From Sphingobacteruim zhuxiongii (GTDB lineage: Bacteria; Bacteroidota; Bacteroidia; Sphingobacteriales; Sphingobacteriaceae), in contig NZ_CP045652.1 in NCBI RefSeq assembly GCF_009557615.1, positions 1,178,001 through 1,242,000 of the forward strand: DNA of 64,000 bases, read 5' to 3'. Every line of letters begins with the position of its first letter. Positions within the stretch are counted from its first letter, which is position 1. The position numbers and the translations under genes were made by a program. Below are positions 18,063 to 26,935 of the stretch, piece by piece. Below the pieces are notes generated by a model, which was not told where the DNA came from, did not search any database, and saw only the letters and a list, made by a program, of their open reading frames with translations.

Positions 18063-20164
18063 TACTTTAATGTTTGATACGCAATCAATGCCGCTAGGTA
18101 AGCAAGACCCGTCATAAATAGGGTTTGTATCAGCGTCCAGCGCCATGAGCCAGTTTCCTTACGGACAACTGCTATAGTCGCCATACATTGCATTGCGAAG
18201 GCGTAAAATAATAATAACGATATTCCTGAAGCCATATTATAGGCTGGCTGTCCGGTATTTGCATTGATTTCAGAACGCATTTTTGATAGAAGCGTGTTCT
18301 TTTGATCGTCATCTTCAATATCTACATCATCCCCGAGACTGTATACAACAGCCATAGTTCCTACAAATACCTCTCTTGCAGCAAACGATGAGATTAAACC
18401 GATACCCATCTTCCAATCGTAACCTAAGGGGCGTACAATAGGTTCGATTCCCATGCCGATATATCCTAAGAAAGAATGCTCCAGTTGGTACGATGAAACA
18501 GCCTTAGCAAGCTCGTCTCCTTCTAGATTTGGACTAGTTTGCACGACATAATCTTCCGCTTTGTAAAACTTATCGTTAGGGCCGAAATTACCTAATACCC
18601 AAAGTACGATTGAAATTAATAGAATAATTTTACCAGCATCAACAAGGAAGCCTGATGCCTTATCCCAAACGTTAGTAGCCACGTTTTTCCAATCTGGCAT
18701 TTTATAGGTCGGCAATTCGAAAATCAAAAATGAAGAACGGACGCTTTTAATAATTTTATTGAGTATCAGAGCGGAGAAAAGGGCGCCTATAATACCTAAT
18801 ATGTACATAGCAAAAAGCGCAATACCTTGCATATTGAATCCTAAGAATTTCTCATCAGGAATCACTAAACCGATAATAACAATATAGATTGGTAAGCGCG
18901 CAGAACAAGTCATAAATGGCGTTACTAACATCGTTAGAAGTCGTTCTTTCGGGTTCTCAATGTTTCTCGCAGACATGACAGCAGGTATAGCACAAGCTAC
19001 GCCAGACATCAATGGTATTACTGATTTTCCATTCAGCCCGAACGGCTTCAACCATCTATCCATAAGAAAAACAACCCGACTCATATAGCCTGATTCTTCC
19101 ATAATAGAAAGGAATAGAAAAAGAATAACAATCTGTGGAACGAATATTACAATTCCACCAATACCCGCCACAATTCCGTAGATGAAAAGTGAAGAAAGCG
19201 GTCCGTCTGGTAACTTGTCGTCCAAATAAGCCGTTAAATCACCGAAAGCGCCATCAATCCAATCCATCAAAGGACCGGACCAAGAATAAATCGCCTGAAA
19301 GATTAGAAATAATAGACCAAAGAAAATGATATATCCGAATACGGGATGCAGTAAAAACCTATCGATTTTATTGGTGCTGTCTAATTTATGGTTTTCAGTC
19401 TTTAAGATGAAAGAATCTAAGTCCCCACTTGTTTTATCATGTCGAGTAAGTGATTCTTGTTTTTGTAAATCATGCGCATTTAGTCCATATCGATTTCTGA
19501 TATTCGCTAATTTATCTTGCGTTTCTTTAGGCAGGTTACTGATATGTTCCTGAGCAAGGTATTGCCAGGTCAGGTATTCCGTTGCTAAAGGGAACAATGC
19601 TCTTGCCTCATCCATTGCTGCTTGATATGCATCGGGGATCTGGTAATTACCGAAATAATGACCAACTTTTTGATCCAAGCCTTTGATGAGTTCATCGATT
19701 CCTTTTCCTGTTCGCGCATTGGTCTTGTAGACCTTTGCTTGCAGATAGGCTTCGAGCTTATTGAAATCGATCTGCATGCCCTTCTCTTCAAGTTCGTCGA
19801 TCATGTTCAATACAAAGACCGCTGGAACACCAAGTTCACGAGCTTGTTGGTAAAGAATAATGGATCGTTTAATCGTGGAAGGTTCTGCGACAACCAGTGT
19901 TAGATCTGGATATAGTGGGTTGTTTTTGTCGCTTAAAACATTAAATACTATCTCTTCGTCTAATGAGCTAGGAAATAGTGTATAAGTACCTGGAAGATCA
20001 ACTATATGGTACTTTTTGCCGTTCGCACTAAGCGTTCCTTCGCGCTTCTCGACAGTGATACCAGGGTAGTTACCTACTTTTTGGTTTAATTTCGTAAGTC
20101 TGTTGAATAGGGATGTTTTTCCAACATTAGGATTCCCTAATAGAATGATTGTTGGGTTTGCCAT
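18062..20164 (-). CDS. feoB: Ferrous iron transporter FeoB
   Basis: The 700-aa protein has an N-terminal G domain with G1 GNPNVGKTSLFNRLT, G3 DLPGTY and G4 NMIDE, then a spacer region and the membrane domain (about residues 270-700) with two Gate motifs (SGVACAIPAVMSARNIENPK; AREVFVGTMAVV). It imports Fe(II) across the inner membrane. TAATG overlaps join it to feoA upstream and to the small Cys-rich gene downstream, showing tight translational coupling. The divergent MarR regulator is a candidate controller. Confidence 0.97.
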   Translation of the reverse strand: MANPTIILLGNPNVGKTSLFNRLTKLNQKVGNYPGITVEKREGTLSANGKKYHIVDLPGTYTLFPSSLDEEIVFNVLSDKNNPLYPDLTLVVAEPSTIKRSIILYQQARELGVPAVFVLNMIDELEEKGMQIDFNKLEAYLQAKVYKTNARTGKGIDELIKGLDQKVGHYFGNYQIPDAYQAAMDEARALFPLATEYLTWQYLAQEHISNLPKETQDKLANIRNRYGLNAHDLQKQESLTRHDKTSGDLDSFILKTENHKLDSTNKIDRFLLHPVFGYIIFFGLLFLIFQAIYSWSGPLMDWIDGAFGDLTAYLDDKLPDGPLSSLFIYGIVAGIGGIVIFVPQIVILFLFLSIMEESGYMSRVVFLMDRWLKPFGLNGKSVIPLMSGVACAIPAVMSARNIENPKERLLTMLVTPFMTCSARLPIYIVIIGLVIPDEKFLGFNMQGIALFAMYILGIIGALFSALILNKIIKSVRSSFLIFELPTYKMPDWKNVATNVWDKASGFLVDAGKIILLISIVLWVLGNFGPNDKFYKAEDYVVQTSPNLEGDELAKAVSSYQLEHSFLGYIGMGIEPIVRPLGYDWKMGIGLISSFAAREVFVGTMAVVYSLGDDVDIEDDDQKNTLLSKMRSEINANTGQPAYNMASGISLLLFYAFAMQCMATIAVVRKETGSWRWTLIQTLFMTGLAYLAALIAYQTLK

Positions 20165-20403
20165 TAGATTCTTTCTGCGACGATAAGTTTTGCTTCAGAT
20201 TTTCGGATTGCGATTAGTGCGTTGTTTTCGATGATATTAACACATATAGGGCCGTTCAAAGGCGCTTTATGTTTTACTTCAACTAATGAACCGGGGTAGA
20301 ATCCGAGTTCATAATATTTCGCGGGTATTTCTAGGGATTGTATTTCGTTGATTTTAACTCTATCTCCAATATTTAGCTTGTCCAGGCTAATCACATCTTG
20401 CAT
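20164..20403 (-). CDS. feoA: FeoA (SH3-like domain, ferrous iron transport)
   Basis: The 79-aa protein has the FeoA SH3-like fold: LDKLNIGDRVKINEIQSL, then YELGFYPGSLVEVKHKAPLNGPICVNI and a C-terminal strand (IAIRKSEAKLIVAE). It is a cytosolic partner needed for FeoB activity. It is first in the feoA-feoB operon and its stop overlaps the feoB ATG (TAATG). A -7 box TATATTTG lies 47 bp upstream. Confidence 0.93.
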   Translation of the reverse strand: MQDVISLDKLNIGDRVKINEIQSLEIPAKYYELGFYPGSLVEVKHKAPLNGPICVNIIENNALIAIRKSEAKLIVAERI

Positions 20404-20449
20404 CTGTACTTATTTAGATTAAATTTTAATAAAAATATCTCAACGGAAG

Positions 20450-20457
20450 CAAATATA
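20450..20457 (-). promoter_or_regulatory. Putative -7 promoter box for feoAB
   Basis: The minus strand reads TATATTTG, a perfect TAnnTTTG match. The palindrome at 20461-20478 lies just upstream, within the expected -33/-7 spacer, where a bound repressor would block polymerase. Confidence 0.5.
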
Positions 20458-20460
20458 AAG

Positions 20461-20478
20461 AATTAAAATCTTTTAATT
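20461..20478. promoter_or_regulatory. Candidate operator palindrome between feoA and marR
   Basis: AATTAAAA-TC-TTTTAATT is a perfect 8+8 inverted repeat in the 106-bp gap between divergent feoA and the MarR-family gene. Size and position suit a MarR dimer. It is A/T-only in the arms, so chance occurrence is possible. Confidence 0.45.
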
Positions 20479-20509
20479 TGTAAGCTAAGTCACACTAATG
20501 TATTAAAAT

Positions 20510-20989
20510 ATGCCAAAGATTGAAGAGCTAGTAAAGGTCAGAAAATTTGCTAGTGCTTGGCATCGCGCGACCATTAACATCATTTACAGTAACAACTGGC
20601 TGAATGTGGTATTGGAGAAGAGAGCCGGTGCGAAGCAGCTGACGTTACAACAGTTTAATGTACTTCGGGTATTGAGGGGACAATATCCAAATCCAGTAAC
20701 CAACAATTTACTTAAAGAGCGATTGCTAACTAAAACGCCTGATATTAGTCGTTTAGTCGATCGCATAGTAACCAAAGGGTTGGTTACTAGAGAAAAAAAC
20801 AGCATCGATAAGCGTGCTGTTGATCTAGTTATTACGCAGAAAGGATTAAATCTACTCGAAGAAATCGAAAGCTCAATGATGCTCGACGACCTGTTACCTA
20901 ATCACATCACTGAAAAAGAATGTCTTCTACTAAGTGAGTTATTAGATAAATTTAGAGGACCAAGCAACGAAGAGATTTCAGAAGTCTAG
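20510..20989 (+). CDS. MarR family transcriptional regulator
   Basis: The 159-aa protein has a winged HTH with LTLQQFNVLRVLRGQYP, TKTPDISRLVDRIVTKGLV and the wing KNSIDKRAVDLVITQKG, typical of MarR. It is divergent from the feo operon and convergent with a ZIP metal transporter (3-bp gap), so a metal- or iron-linked role is plausible. No metal-binding Cys/His cluster is obvious, which leaves the ligand open. Confidence 0.88.
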   Translation: MPKIEELVKVRKFASAWHRATINIIYSNNWLNVVLEKRAGAKQLTLQQFNVLRVLRGQYPNPVTNNLLKERLLTKTPDISRLVDRIVTKGLVTREKNSIDKRAVDLVITQKGLNLLEEIESSMMLDDLLPNHITEKECLLLSELLDKFRGPSNEEISEV

Positions 20990-20992
20990 CGA

Positions 20993-21820
20993 TTAATGAT
21001 TGTGGTCATGTCCTTCATGATCATGATTATGATCATGGCCATCTTCAGTGTGGTCGTGTTGCTCCTGAGCAGGACCATGATTATGGTGTTCATGCTCATG
21101 AGGGAATAGGAAATTGGTTAGAGAAACCAATACGCCTAATAACACGGCTGCCATTTTCTTTTTGTTGAAGGTGTGGTGATCTGCAGAACCTGATTCAAAT
21201 AGAATGGTGGTAGAAATATGTAAGAATATACCAATTACTACGGCCATCATTTTATCAAAATACTGCGACATATCACCGATATCACCTTGAGATAGGCCTT
21301 TGCTTATTAGAAAGCCTAGTGGTGTCATTGCTGCAAATACAGCGATGAACATGGAGATTGTTTGTTTCGATAATTTCGTATTAATCAATAAACTTCCTAA
21401 GGCGAACGCTGCCGGAATATGGTGAATCGCGATCCCAAAAACCAATTCATTTCTGTGCCCTGACGCAAGAGGAAATCCCTCTAGGAACGCGTGTAAGCAT
21501 AAACTGATTAAAATTCCAACAGGAAACTTATGTTCGTGTTGATGTATGTGTCCGTGTTCAATACCTTGTGAAAAATGTTCAAGTACAAGTTGGAAAAGAA
21601 ATCCCCCAAGTATATATAGTCCGATTACTTCTCCAGAGGTTTGTCCGCTATGGTACACTTCTGGGATTAAGTGGAGAACGGTAATTGCAAAGAGATAGGC
21701 ACCACTAAACGATAAAATTAGTTTTAGAAGTTGTGTGTTGTCTTTTTTTACAAAGAATACAGCAATTCCGCTAATTAAAGCAGAGAGAAATAGAATGGAT
21801 ACAATTAGGAAACTACTCAT
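20993..21820 (-). CDS. ZIP family divalent metal transporter
   Basis: The 275-aa protein has about eight TM segments. The TM4/TM5 metal-site motifs are LHAFLEGFPLASG (about residue 109) and IHHIPAAFALG. The last 35 residues are very His/Asp-rich, a likely metal-binding tail outside the membrane. ZIP proteins bring Zn, Fe or Mn into the cytosol; selectivity is not set by sequence. Its start overlaps the stop of the PAP2 gene (ATGA), so the two are co-translated. The feo operon lies beyond the MarR gene. Confidence 0.9.
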   Translation of the reverse strand: MSSFLIVSILFLSALISGIAVFFVKKDNTQLLKLILSFSGAYLFAITVLHLIPEVYHSGQTSGEVIGLYILGGFLFQLVLEHFSQGIEHGHIHQHEHKFPVGILISLCLHAFLEGFPLASGHRNELVFGIAIHHIPAAFALGSLLINTKLSKQTISMFIAVFAAMTPLGFLISKGLSQGDIGDMSQYFDKMMAVVIGIFLHISTTILFESGSADHHTFNKKKMAAVLLGVLVSLTNFLFPHEHEHHNHGPAQEQHDHTEDGHDHNHDHEGHDHNH

Positions 21821-22419
21821 GCAGGTATTGTTGGTGGAATATTATTTTTGGGTTCGAAAAATTTCGGAAAGAAACGTTTAAATAGGTAGCCTGTCCCTAA
21901 ACCTATGAGCATGCCAACGATGGCACCACAGAGAATATCGAGCGGATAATGCACGCCTACGTATATTTGTGAAATGGATATAGAAGCCGCCCATAAAATA
22001 CATAACCATAAAGTATGGCGCCATTTTCTACGGAATAATACAATCCAGAAAAAGGCCATTGCAAAGTGGTTGGTCGCATGAGATGACGTGAAACTATAGC
22101 CTGATCCACAACGCGCTCTTAAATTAATTTCATTTTTAAAGACGACATCATTACATGGTCGTACTCGTTTCACCGTTTTCTTAATCAGGTGTGAGGAGGT
22201 GGCATCAGAGATTCCAAACGTCGCCAAAGTACATGCGACGATTAATACACCAACTTTCCCATAGTGTTTAATGAAAAAGATAATTAAGAATAAATATAGC
22301 GGAGACCAAGTATACGGATTTCTCAAGATGGGTAATAACCAATCGAAGACTGGGTTGCTAAGTCCTTGATTGATGGCTAAGAAGAAATCTTGATCGAATT
22401 GAATTATTTTATCTAACAT
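21817..22419 (-). CDS. PAP2-family membrane phosphatase
   Basis: The 200-aa protein has five or six TM segments and the three phosphatidic acid phosphatase 2 motifs: KKTVKRVRPC, SFTSSHATNHFAM (catalytic His) and SQIYVGVHYPLDI (His-Asp). Substrates of related enzymes are undecaprenyl or other lipid pyrophosphates. The ATG at 22419 (MLDKIIQFDQDFF) is preferred; a 19-residue longer start at 22476 would add a non-family leader. Its stop overlaps the ZIP start. Confidence 0.9.
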   Translation of the reverse strand: MLDKIIQFDQDFFLAINQGLSNPVFDWLLPILRNPYTWSPLYLFLIIFFIKHYGKVGVLIVACTLATFGISDATSSHLIKKTVKRVRPCNDVVFKNEINLRARCGSGYSFTSSHATNHFAMAFFWIVLFRRKWRHTLWLCILWAASISISQIYVGVHYPLDILCGAIVGMLIGLGTGYLFKRFFPKFFEPKNNIPPTIPA

Positions 22420-22514
22420 ATTTGCGAAATAGATTTGTCTAAAATTTATCAAACCAAATCTAAAAAAAAAATGCAAGTAGCCTTTCGATTATTGCAAATG
22501 AAACATAGTTGCAA

Positions 22515-22522
22515 CAAAGATA
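22515..22522 (-). promoter_or_regulatory. Putative -7 promoter box for the PAP2-ZIP operon
   Basis: The minus strand reads TATCTTTG, a perfect TAnnTTTG match about 95 bp upstream of the preferred PAP2 start. Confidence 0.4.
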
Positions 22523-22605
22523 GATAAATATTGGAAAAAAAGAATAATAATCGAATTAATTGTTTAAATGCTTTAAATTTACCGCCAATATCAATTTGAA
22601 CATCT

Positions 22606-23988
22606 ATGGCATTAATAAAATCTATTTCTGGTATTCGTGGAACAATCGGTGGACGACCTGGTGATAATTTAACACCTGTTGACATTGTGAAATTCACGGC
22701 TGCGTATGGTAAAATCGTTACGGAAGGTGCTGACAACAAAACTATTGTTGTTGGACGTGATGCTCGTGTTTCGGGCGAGATGGTTGCTAATCTAGTAATT
22801 GGTACACTACAAAGTATAGGTATCGATGTTATCGATTTAGGACTTTCGACAACACCGACGGTAGAGATTGCCGTTCCCAAATTACAAGCCGCAGGTGGTA
22901 TTATCTTGACAGCTTCGCATAATCCTGGTCAATGGAATGCTTTAAAGTTGTTAAACAATAAAGGTGAGTTTATCGATGATGCTAAAGGGAAAGAGGTTCT
23001 AGAATTGGGCGAAAGCTTAAACTTTGATTTTTCTCCCGTGGAGGAATTAGGTAAAGTAACTAAGGATGATTCTTTTTTACAGAAACATATTGAAGATGTT
23101 CTAGAGCTTGAATTCGTAGATGTAGCTGCTATTAAGCAAGCGAATTTTAAAGTTGCTGTAGATGCTGTAAATAGTACTGGTGGAGTTTTTATACCTGAGC
23201 TTCTAAAGGCATTGGGTGTTGAAACGGTCTATAAAATTCACTGCGAGCCCAACGGATTATTCCCACATAATCCAGAACCATTAAAAGAACACCTAACGGA
23301 TCTTTCGAAAGCTGTATTGGATAATAAGGCTGATTTAGGGATTGCGGTAGATCCAGATGTTGATCGCTTAGTTTTCATGATGGAAGATGGCGAATTATTT
23401 GGTGAAGAATATACTTTAGTTGCTGTTTCTGATTTTATCTTAACACATAAAAAAGGTAATACGGTTTCTAATCTTTCTTCAACTCGTGCGTTGCGCGACG
23501 TTACTTTGAAACACGGTGGTGAATATTTCGCTGCTGCTGTTGGCGAGGTGAACGTAGTGACGAAGATGAAAGAAGTAGATGCGGTTATGGGTGGCGAAGG
23601 AAATGGAGGCGTAATTTATCCTGCCTCACATTACGGTCGTGACGCCCTAGTAGGTGTAGCCTTATTCTTAACGCATTTAGCCAAGTTAGGGAAGAAGGTT
23701 TCTGAGTATAGATCTGAACTTCCGCAGTATTTCATGTCGAAAAATAAAATTACGCTTACTCCTGGATTAGATATTGACAATCTATTGGAAAAAATGCAAG
23801 AAAAATACGCACATGAGCAGCATTCGACCATCGATGGATTAAAGATTGATTTTGCGAATGAATGGGTTCACTTACGTAAATCAAATACAGAACCGATCAT
23901 CCGTATTTATTCTGAGGGTCATACGCCAGAAGCTGCAGAAGCTATCGCTCAAAAAATTATGAATGAAATTCAAGAGATTGTTGGTTAA
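22606..23988 (+). CDS. glmM: Phosphoglucosamine mutase / phosphohexomutase
   Basis: The 460-aa alpha-D-phosphohexomutase has the N-terminal SISGIRGTIGG, the phosphoserine loop LTASHNPGQWNA (about residue 99), the Mg site DPDVDRLVFM (about residue 247), the sugar-binding MGGEGNGGVIYP and the phosphate-binding C-terminal RKSNTEPIIRIYSE. It interconverts glucosamine-6-P and -1-P for peptidoglycan and LPS. The GEGNGG sugar loop differs from the GEQSGH of E. coli GlmM, so activity on other hexose phosphates is possible. It has its own terminator. Confidence 0.9.
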   Translation: MALIKSISGIRGTIGGRPGDNLTPVDIVKFTAAYGKIVTEGADNKTIVVGRDARVSGEMVANLVIGTLQSIGIDVIDLGLSTTPTVEIAVPKLQAAGGIILTASHNPGQWNALKLLNNKGEFIDDAKGKEVLELGESLNFDFSPVEELGKVTKDDSFLQKHIEDVLELEFVDVAAIKQANFKVAVDAVNSTGGVFIPELLKALGVETVYKIHCEPNGLFPHNPEPLKEHLTDLSKAVLDNKADLGIAVDPDVDRLVFMMEDGELFGEEYTLVAVSDFILTHKKGNTVSNLSSTRALRDVTLKHGGEYFAAAVGEVNVVTKMKEVDAVMGGEGNGGVIYPASHYGRDALVGVALFLTHLAKLGKKVSEYRSELPQYFMSKNKITLTPGLDIDNLLEKMQEKYAHEQHSTIDGLKIDFANEWVHLRKSNTEPIIRIYSEGHTPEAAEAIAQKIMNEIQEIVG

Positions 23989-24014
23989 AACATTCTTACG
24001 ATATTAATAAATTA

Positions 24015-24057
24015 AATCCCCCAAAACAGCTATTTTATGTTTTGGGGGATTTTGCTT
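24015..24057 (+). terminator. Rho-independent terminator after glmM
   Basis: A 13-bp perfect stem (24015-24027 and 24039-24051) with a C-run/G-run core is followed by a T-rich tract (TTTTGCTTTTTT). The next gene starts only 11-12 bp further on. Confidence 0.85.
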
Positions 24058-24067
24058 TTTTTGCTAC

Positions 24068-24640
24068 ATGAAAAATCTATTCGCACTTCTACTTACCCTT
24101 CTTTTATTCTGTCCATTTTTCACTAATGCTCAACAATCGGTGAACATCAAAGCGAAGCAGGATTTTAAAGTAATTCCAATTGTGAATCACCAAGTGGAAC
24201 TTTCTAAGAATTCATTTAAACTCATGTTCCATGTGAAAGGGTTAGAAGCATTTTGCATTGCTTTTACAACCGACAAAGATATTTACCGATCAGCTCTTGG
24301 TGAGGCAGACTTAGAGGTAATGTGGTTCGAGAATACCGGTATGGCGGAAGGCGTTTTTAATGATGATAAAACCGTTCTATTGTCTGACGAGGCTCCAAGC
24401 TATTGGTTTTACTCTTCGATAACAGAGCATAGATTCGATAAGCATCCTCAAGGGACCAGCAAGGAGTGGACTGCGGAAAGAACGATTGATAAGTTTTATC
24501 AGGTGGAAGAAGATAAAACCTATAAAATTAGCGAATTGAGTGGCCCCATCTACTATGTTGTTTATCTTCCGATATACGATGAAGATTATCAGCTAATCGA
24601 TAAGACGATTTTAAATTATGGTGAATTGAAGTGGAAGTAG
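24068..24640 (+). CDS. Secreted protein of unknown function
   Basis: The 190-aa protein begins with a clear signal peptide (MKNLFALLLTLLLFCPFFTNAQQ; cleavage probably after NAQ), so it is exported to the periplasm. The mature part is acidic with many aromatic residues and no motif I recognise. Segments such as FTTDKDIYRSALGEADLEVMW and YWFYSSITEHRFDKHPQGTS suggest a compact soluble beta-rich protein. It is a lone gene, convergent with the next membrane protein. Confidence 0.75.
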   Translation: MKNLFALLLTLLLFCPFFTNAQQSVNIKAKQDFKVIPIVNHQVELSKNSFKLMFHVKGLEAFCIAFTTDKDIYRSALGEADLEVMWFENTGMAEGVFNDDKTVLLSDEAPSYWFYSSITEHRFDKHPQGTSKEWTAERTIDKFYQVEEDKTYKISELSGPIYYVVYLPIYDEDYQLIDKTILNYGELKWK

Positions 24641-24719
24641 CAGTTCACAGCAATATTTTACTTAGCAAACGGCTAGACTGGGGTCATAATTGTGGAATCG
24701 ACGAACTGTATTCCAAATA

Positions 24720-25679
24720 CTAACTTTGTTCTGCTCTTCTTTTTTCGACTTTCAAAATATTTCTTTGAATATCCTGCATAATCCATCTTGCCCATATGCC
24801 AGCGTAGAAGTTAAAGGTCGTATCAAGGGTAAAATGACTATAAAGATGAAGTCTATATTTATCATCGGCTAATTTCTCGAGCTCATAAGTCCCATTCAGA
24901 ACATCGAAGAAATTACCACCAACGACAACGTGTTCATCTAATGTTGTGGATGGAATTTCATAAGGATTTGCCTTGATGCTAAAGCTCATGCTTTTCTGAT
25001 GCGCATAATGTGTTACGGTCTCATGAAAGACTAAACCATTTGTGAATATTGCTTTGCGATAGGCTCCTACACCCTCGTAGTTAAGTTCAGCCTCGACTGG
25101 ACGCGGAAATCCTAAGGCTTTATTCAACCAACCTGTGTCTTCCTCTTCTTTAATTTTAGATACACGAGTCACTAAACTCCAAATCTTATCCGCCGGAGCT
25201 TCAATATCAATGTAATTATACGCTTTAAACGTTTGTTTATGACTACCAATCCAAGATTCAATGGGAGCAGAAAATAATGGAAGTAGAACTAGGAGCGATA
25301 CGAGTATTGTATCGTGTTTCTTCTGGAAGCTTTTTCCAACCAGTCCACCAATTGAACTAAAAATCATAAAGATTGGGAATGCCATCATCCAACATGCCCA
25401 GCCTTCGAGTTTCAAAATCATGGTCATTATAGCGAACAAGGTTAAAGGAATGTACGGAGCAAGTAGGGTATATGCATTCTTTCTCGTTTGTTCAATCGGG
25501 GAGAAATAGATAGTTAGTGCGCCCATAACAAAAGGGACAAGGAACAGAAAACTTATCGACATTAATACAAACAAGGATGAGAAATTCGATAGATCGAACA
25601 ACAATCGCATTAGCAAGGCGTAGACTAGCGGCATCACTAAGGCGTGGAAATATTTGTTTCTCAGAAATTTTGGAGTCAT
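24720..25679 (-). CDS. Membrane protein with SRPBCC-like domain
   Basis: The 319-aa protein has four TM segments in the first 130 residues and then a soluble domain (about residues 140-315) with a SRPBCC/polyketide-cyclase-like pattern: NYIDIEAPADKIWSLVTRVS, then FHETVTHYAHQKSMSFSI and the C-terminal HFTLDTTFNFYAGIWARWIM. SRPBCC domains bind lipids or hydrophobic ligands. I infer an envelope lipid-related role but no substrate. It converges with the secreted protein gene. Confidence 0.65.
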   Translation of the reverse strand: MTPKFLRNKYFHALVMPLVYALLMRLLFDLSNFSSLFVLMSISFLFLVPFVMGALTIYFSPIEQTRKNAYTLLAPYIPLTLFAIMTMILKLEGWACWMMAFPIFMIFSSIGGLVGKSFQKKHDTILVSLLVLLPLFSAPIESWIGSHKQTFKAYNYIDIEAPADKIWSLVTRVSKIKEEEDTGWLNKALGFPRPVEAELNYEGVGAYRKAIFTNGLVFHETVTHYAHQKSMSFSIKANPYEIPSTTLDEHVVVGGNFFDVLNGTYELEKLADDKYRLHLYSHFTLDTTFNFYAGIWARWIMQDIQRNILKVEKRRAEQS

Positions 25680-25713
25680 AGCTTGATTTACGTTTTAAAG
25701 ATATTAAAATAAG

Positions 25714-25745
25714 TTTGCTCGAATAAAAAATATATTTTATCTTTG
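25714..25745 (+). promoter_or_regulatory. rplU-rpmA promoter
   Basis: TTTG (25714-25717), a 20-bp spacer and TATCTTTG (25738-25745) give a near-perfect Bacteroidota -33/-7 promoter. The predicted start lies about 30 bp before the rplU ATG. Confidence 0.75.
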
Positions 25746-25779
25746 CCACTCATTAAATAATAACATTTAATTCATAACA

Positions 25780-26091
25780 ATGTACGCAATAGTAAATATA
25801 GCAGGACAGCAATTTAAAGTTGCTAAAGACCAATTCCTTTTTGTACACCGTTTACAAGGAGAAGAAGGCGCTAGTATTGAATTTGACAATGTATTGTTAG
25901 CAGAGGACGGTGGTAAATTTACTGTAGGTACGCCAAGTATCTCAGGTGCTAAAGTTTCAGCTACGATTTTGTCTCATTTAAAAGGTGAAAAAGTAATCGT
26001 TTTCAAGAAAAAACGTCGTAAAGGCTACAAAAAGAAAAACGGTCACCGTCAACAATTCACTAAAATCCAGATCACTGGTATCAGTTTATAA
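25780..26091 (+). CDS. rplU: 50S ribosomal protein L21
   Basis: The 103-aa protein begins [18 protein letters not shown] and ends [10 protein letters not shown], the standard L21 pattern with a basic tail ([17 protein letters not shown]). It binds 23S rRNA in the large subunit. It is followed by rpmA in the usual L21-L27 operon. Confidence 0.98.
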   Translation: MYAIVNIAGQQFKVAKDQFLFVHRLQGEEGASIEFDNVLLAEDGGKFTVGTPSISGAKVSATILSHLKGEKVIVFKKKRRKGYKKKNGHRQQFTKIQITGISL

Positions 26092-26134
26092 TCGAATTTT
26101 TAATCTGACGTAAGTCATAAATTAGAATAAAGAA

Positions 26135-26401
26135 ATGGCACACAAAAAAGGTGCGGGTAGTTCCAAGAACGGCCGTGAGTCACACAGTAAGAGATTAGGT
26201 ATCAAGATTTTTGGAGGTCAACAAGCTATCGCTGGTAACATCATCGTTCGCCAACGTGGTACTCAACATAACCCAGATGCTAACGTAGGTATCGGTAAAG
26301 ACCATACATTATACGCTTTAATTGACGGAACAGTTGTATTCCGTAAAAAAGCTAACAATAAATCTTACGTTTCTGTATTAGCTACAGAAGAGAATAACTA
26401 A
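26135..26401 (+). CDS. rpmA: 50S ribosomal protein L27
   Basis: The 88-aa protein begins [20 protein letters not shown], with the typical L27 core [20 protein letters not shown]. It lies near the peptidyl-transferase centre. It starts directly at MAHKKG with no Firmicutes-type cleaved extension. The operon ends at the terminator that follows. Confidence 0.98.
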   Translation: MAHKKGAGSSKNGRESHSKRLGIKIFGGQQAIAGNIIVRQRGTQHNPDANVGIGKDHTLYALIDGTVVFRKKANNKSYVSVLATEENN

Positions 26402-26416
26402 GATATCTCAAAAAAC

Positions 26417-26452
26417 AAAAAAAAGGCTAGCAGTAATGTTAGCCTTTTTTTT
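26417..26452 (+). terminator. Rho-independent terminator after rpmA
   Basis: An 8-bp stem with one G-U pair (26425-26432 and 26437-26444, GTAA loop) lies between A-rich sequence and an 8-T tract. Confidence 0.85.
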
Positions 26453-26758
26453 GTTTTTATATATTTCTCATGGAAGGGGTATGAATTCGACGGTATTGTG
26501 GTGAAGGATTTAAGTTATTAGAATTTGATATAGATTACTATGAACCTAAAGTAAATTTCTGTATAGTGTAGAAAATACTTTATAAATTAAATTATAGTTT
26601 ATAACTTGTAAGAGTTTCTGATTTATAAGGTGGAAAGATACAAGTGTTTTCGAGAAAACTACAATTTATTTGACGGATGTTTCACACAGCAGGTTAAACC
26701 AATTGTGTTGAATAGCAGCCTAAATAGTAACTAGTAATAAATGTAAAATATAACTTCT
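26453..26758. other. Gene-free, A/T-rich stretch after rpmA
   Basis: No gene or RNA is recognisable. Composition is more A/T-rich than its neighbours. It leads into two uncharacterised genes and may hold their promoter; I found no TAnnTTTG box I trust. Confidence 0.5.
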
Positions 26759-26935
26759 ATGAGCAAGACAGTTATACGAGGAAATTTTGTCGTAGCGACA
26801 AAAGAAGGCCGTCTATATATTAAAACTTCTGATTTTTTTAAACAAACAAAAGTTAGAGAGACAATTGAGAAATTGAAAAACTCTGAGATTGTAAAAAAAA
26901 TAGGTGAACATAATAAAAAGCTCGCTGGAGCATAA
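26759..26935 (+). CDS. Small hypothetical protein (58 aa), coupled to the next gene
   Basis: The frame encodes 58 aa starting MSKTVIRGNFVVATKEGRLY and ending EHNKKLAGA; it is short, basic and Lys-rich in the C-terminal half (EKLKNSEIVKKIGEHNKK). Its stop overlaps the next ATG (TAATG), which supports real translation and coupling with the 227-aa gene. I recognise no family. An antitoxin or regulatory partner is possible but unsupported. Confidence 0.55.
   Translation: MSKTVIRGNFVVATKEGRLYIKTSDFFKQTKVRETIEKLKNSEIVKKIGEHNKKLAGA

Noticed and set aside
22449..22880. 143-codon minus-strand ORF over the glmM start
   Set aside because: It is antisense to glmM and is an A/T-skewed shadow frame.
26453..26758. 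Remnant of a gene in the gap after rpmA
   Set aside because: One frame (about 27 codons, ending near 26572) lacks a start and resembles nothing; probably chance.
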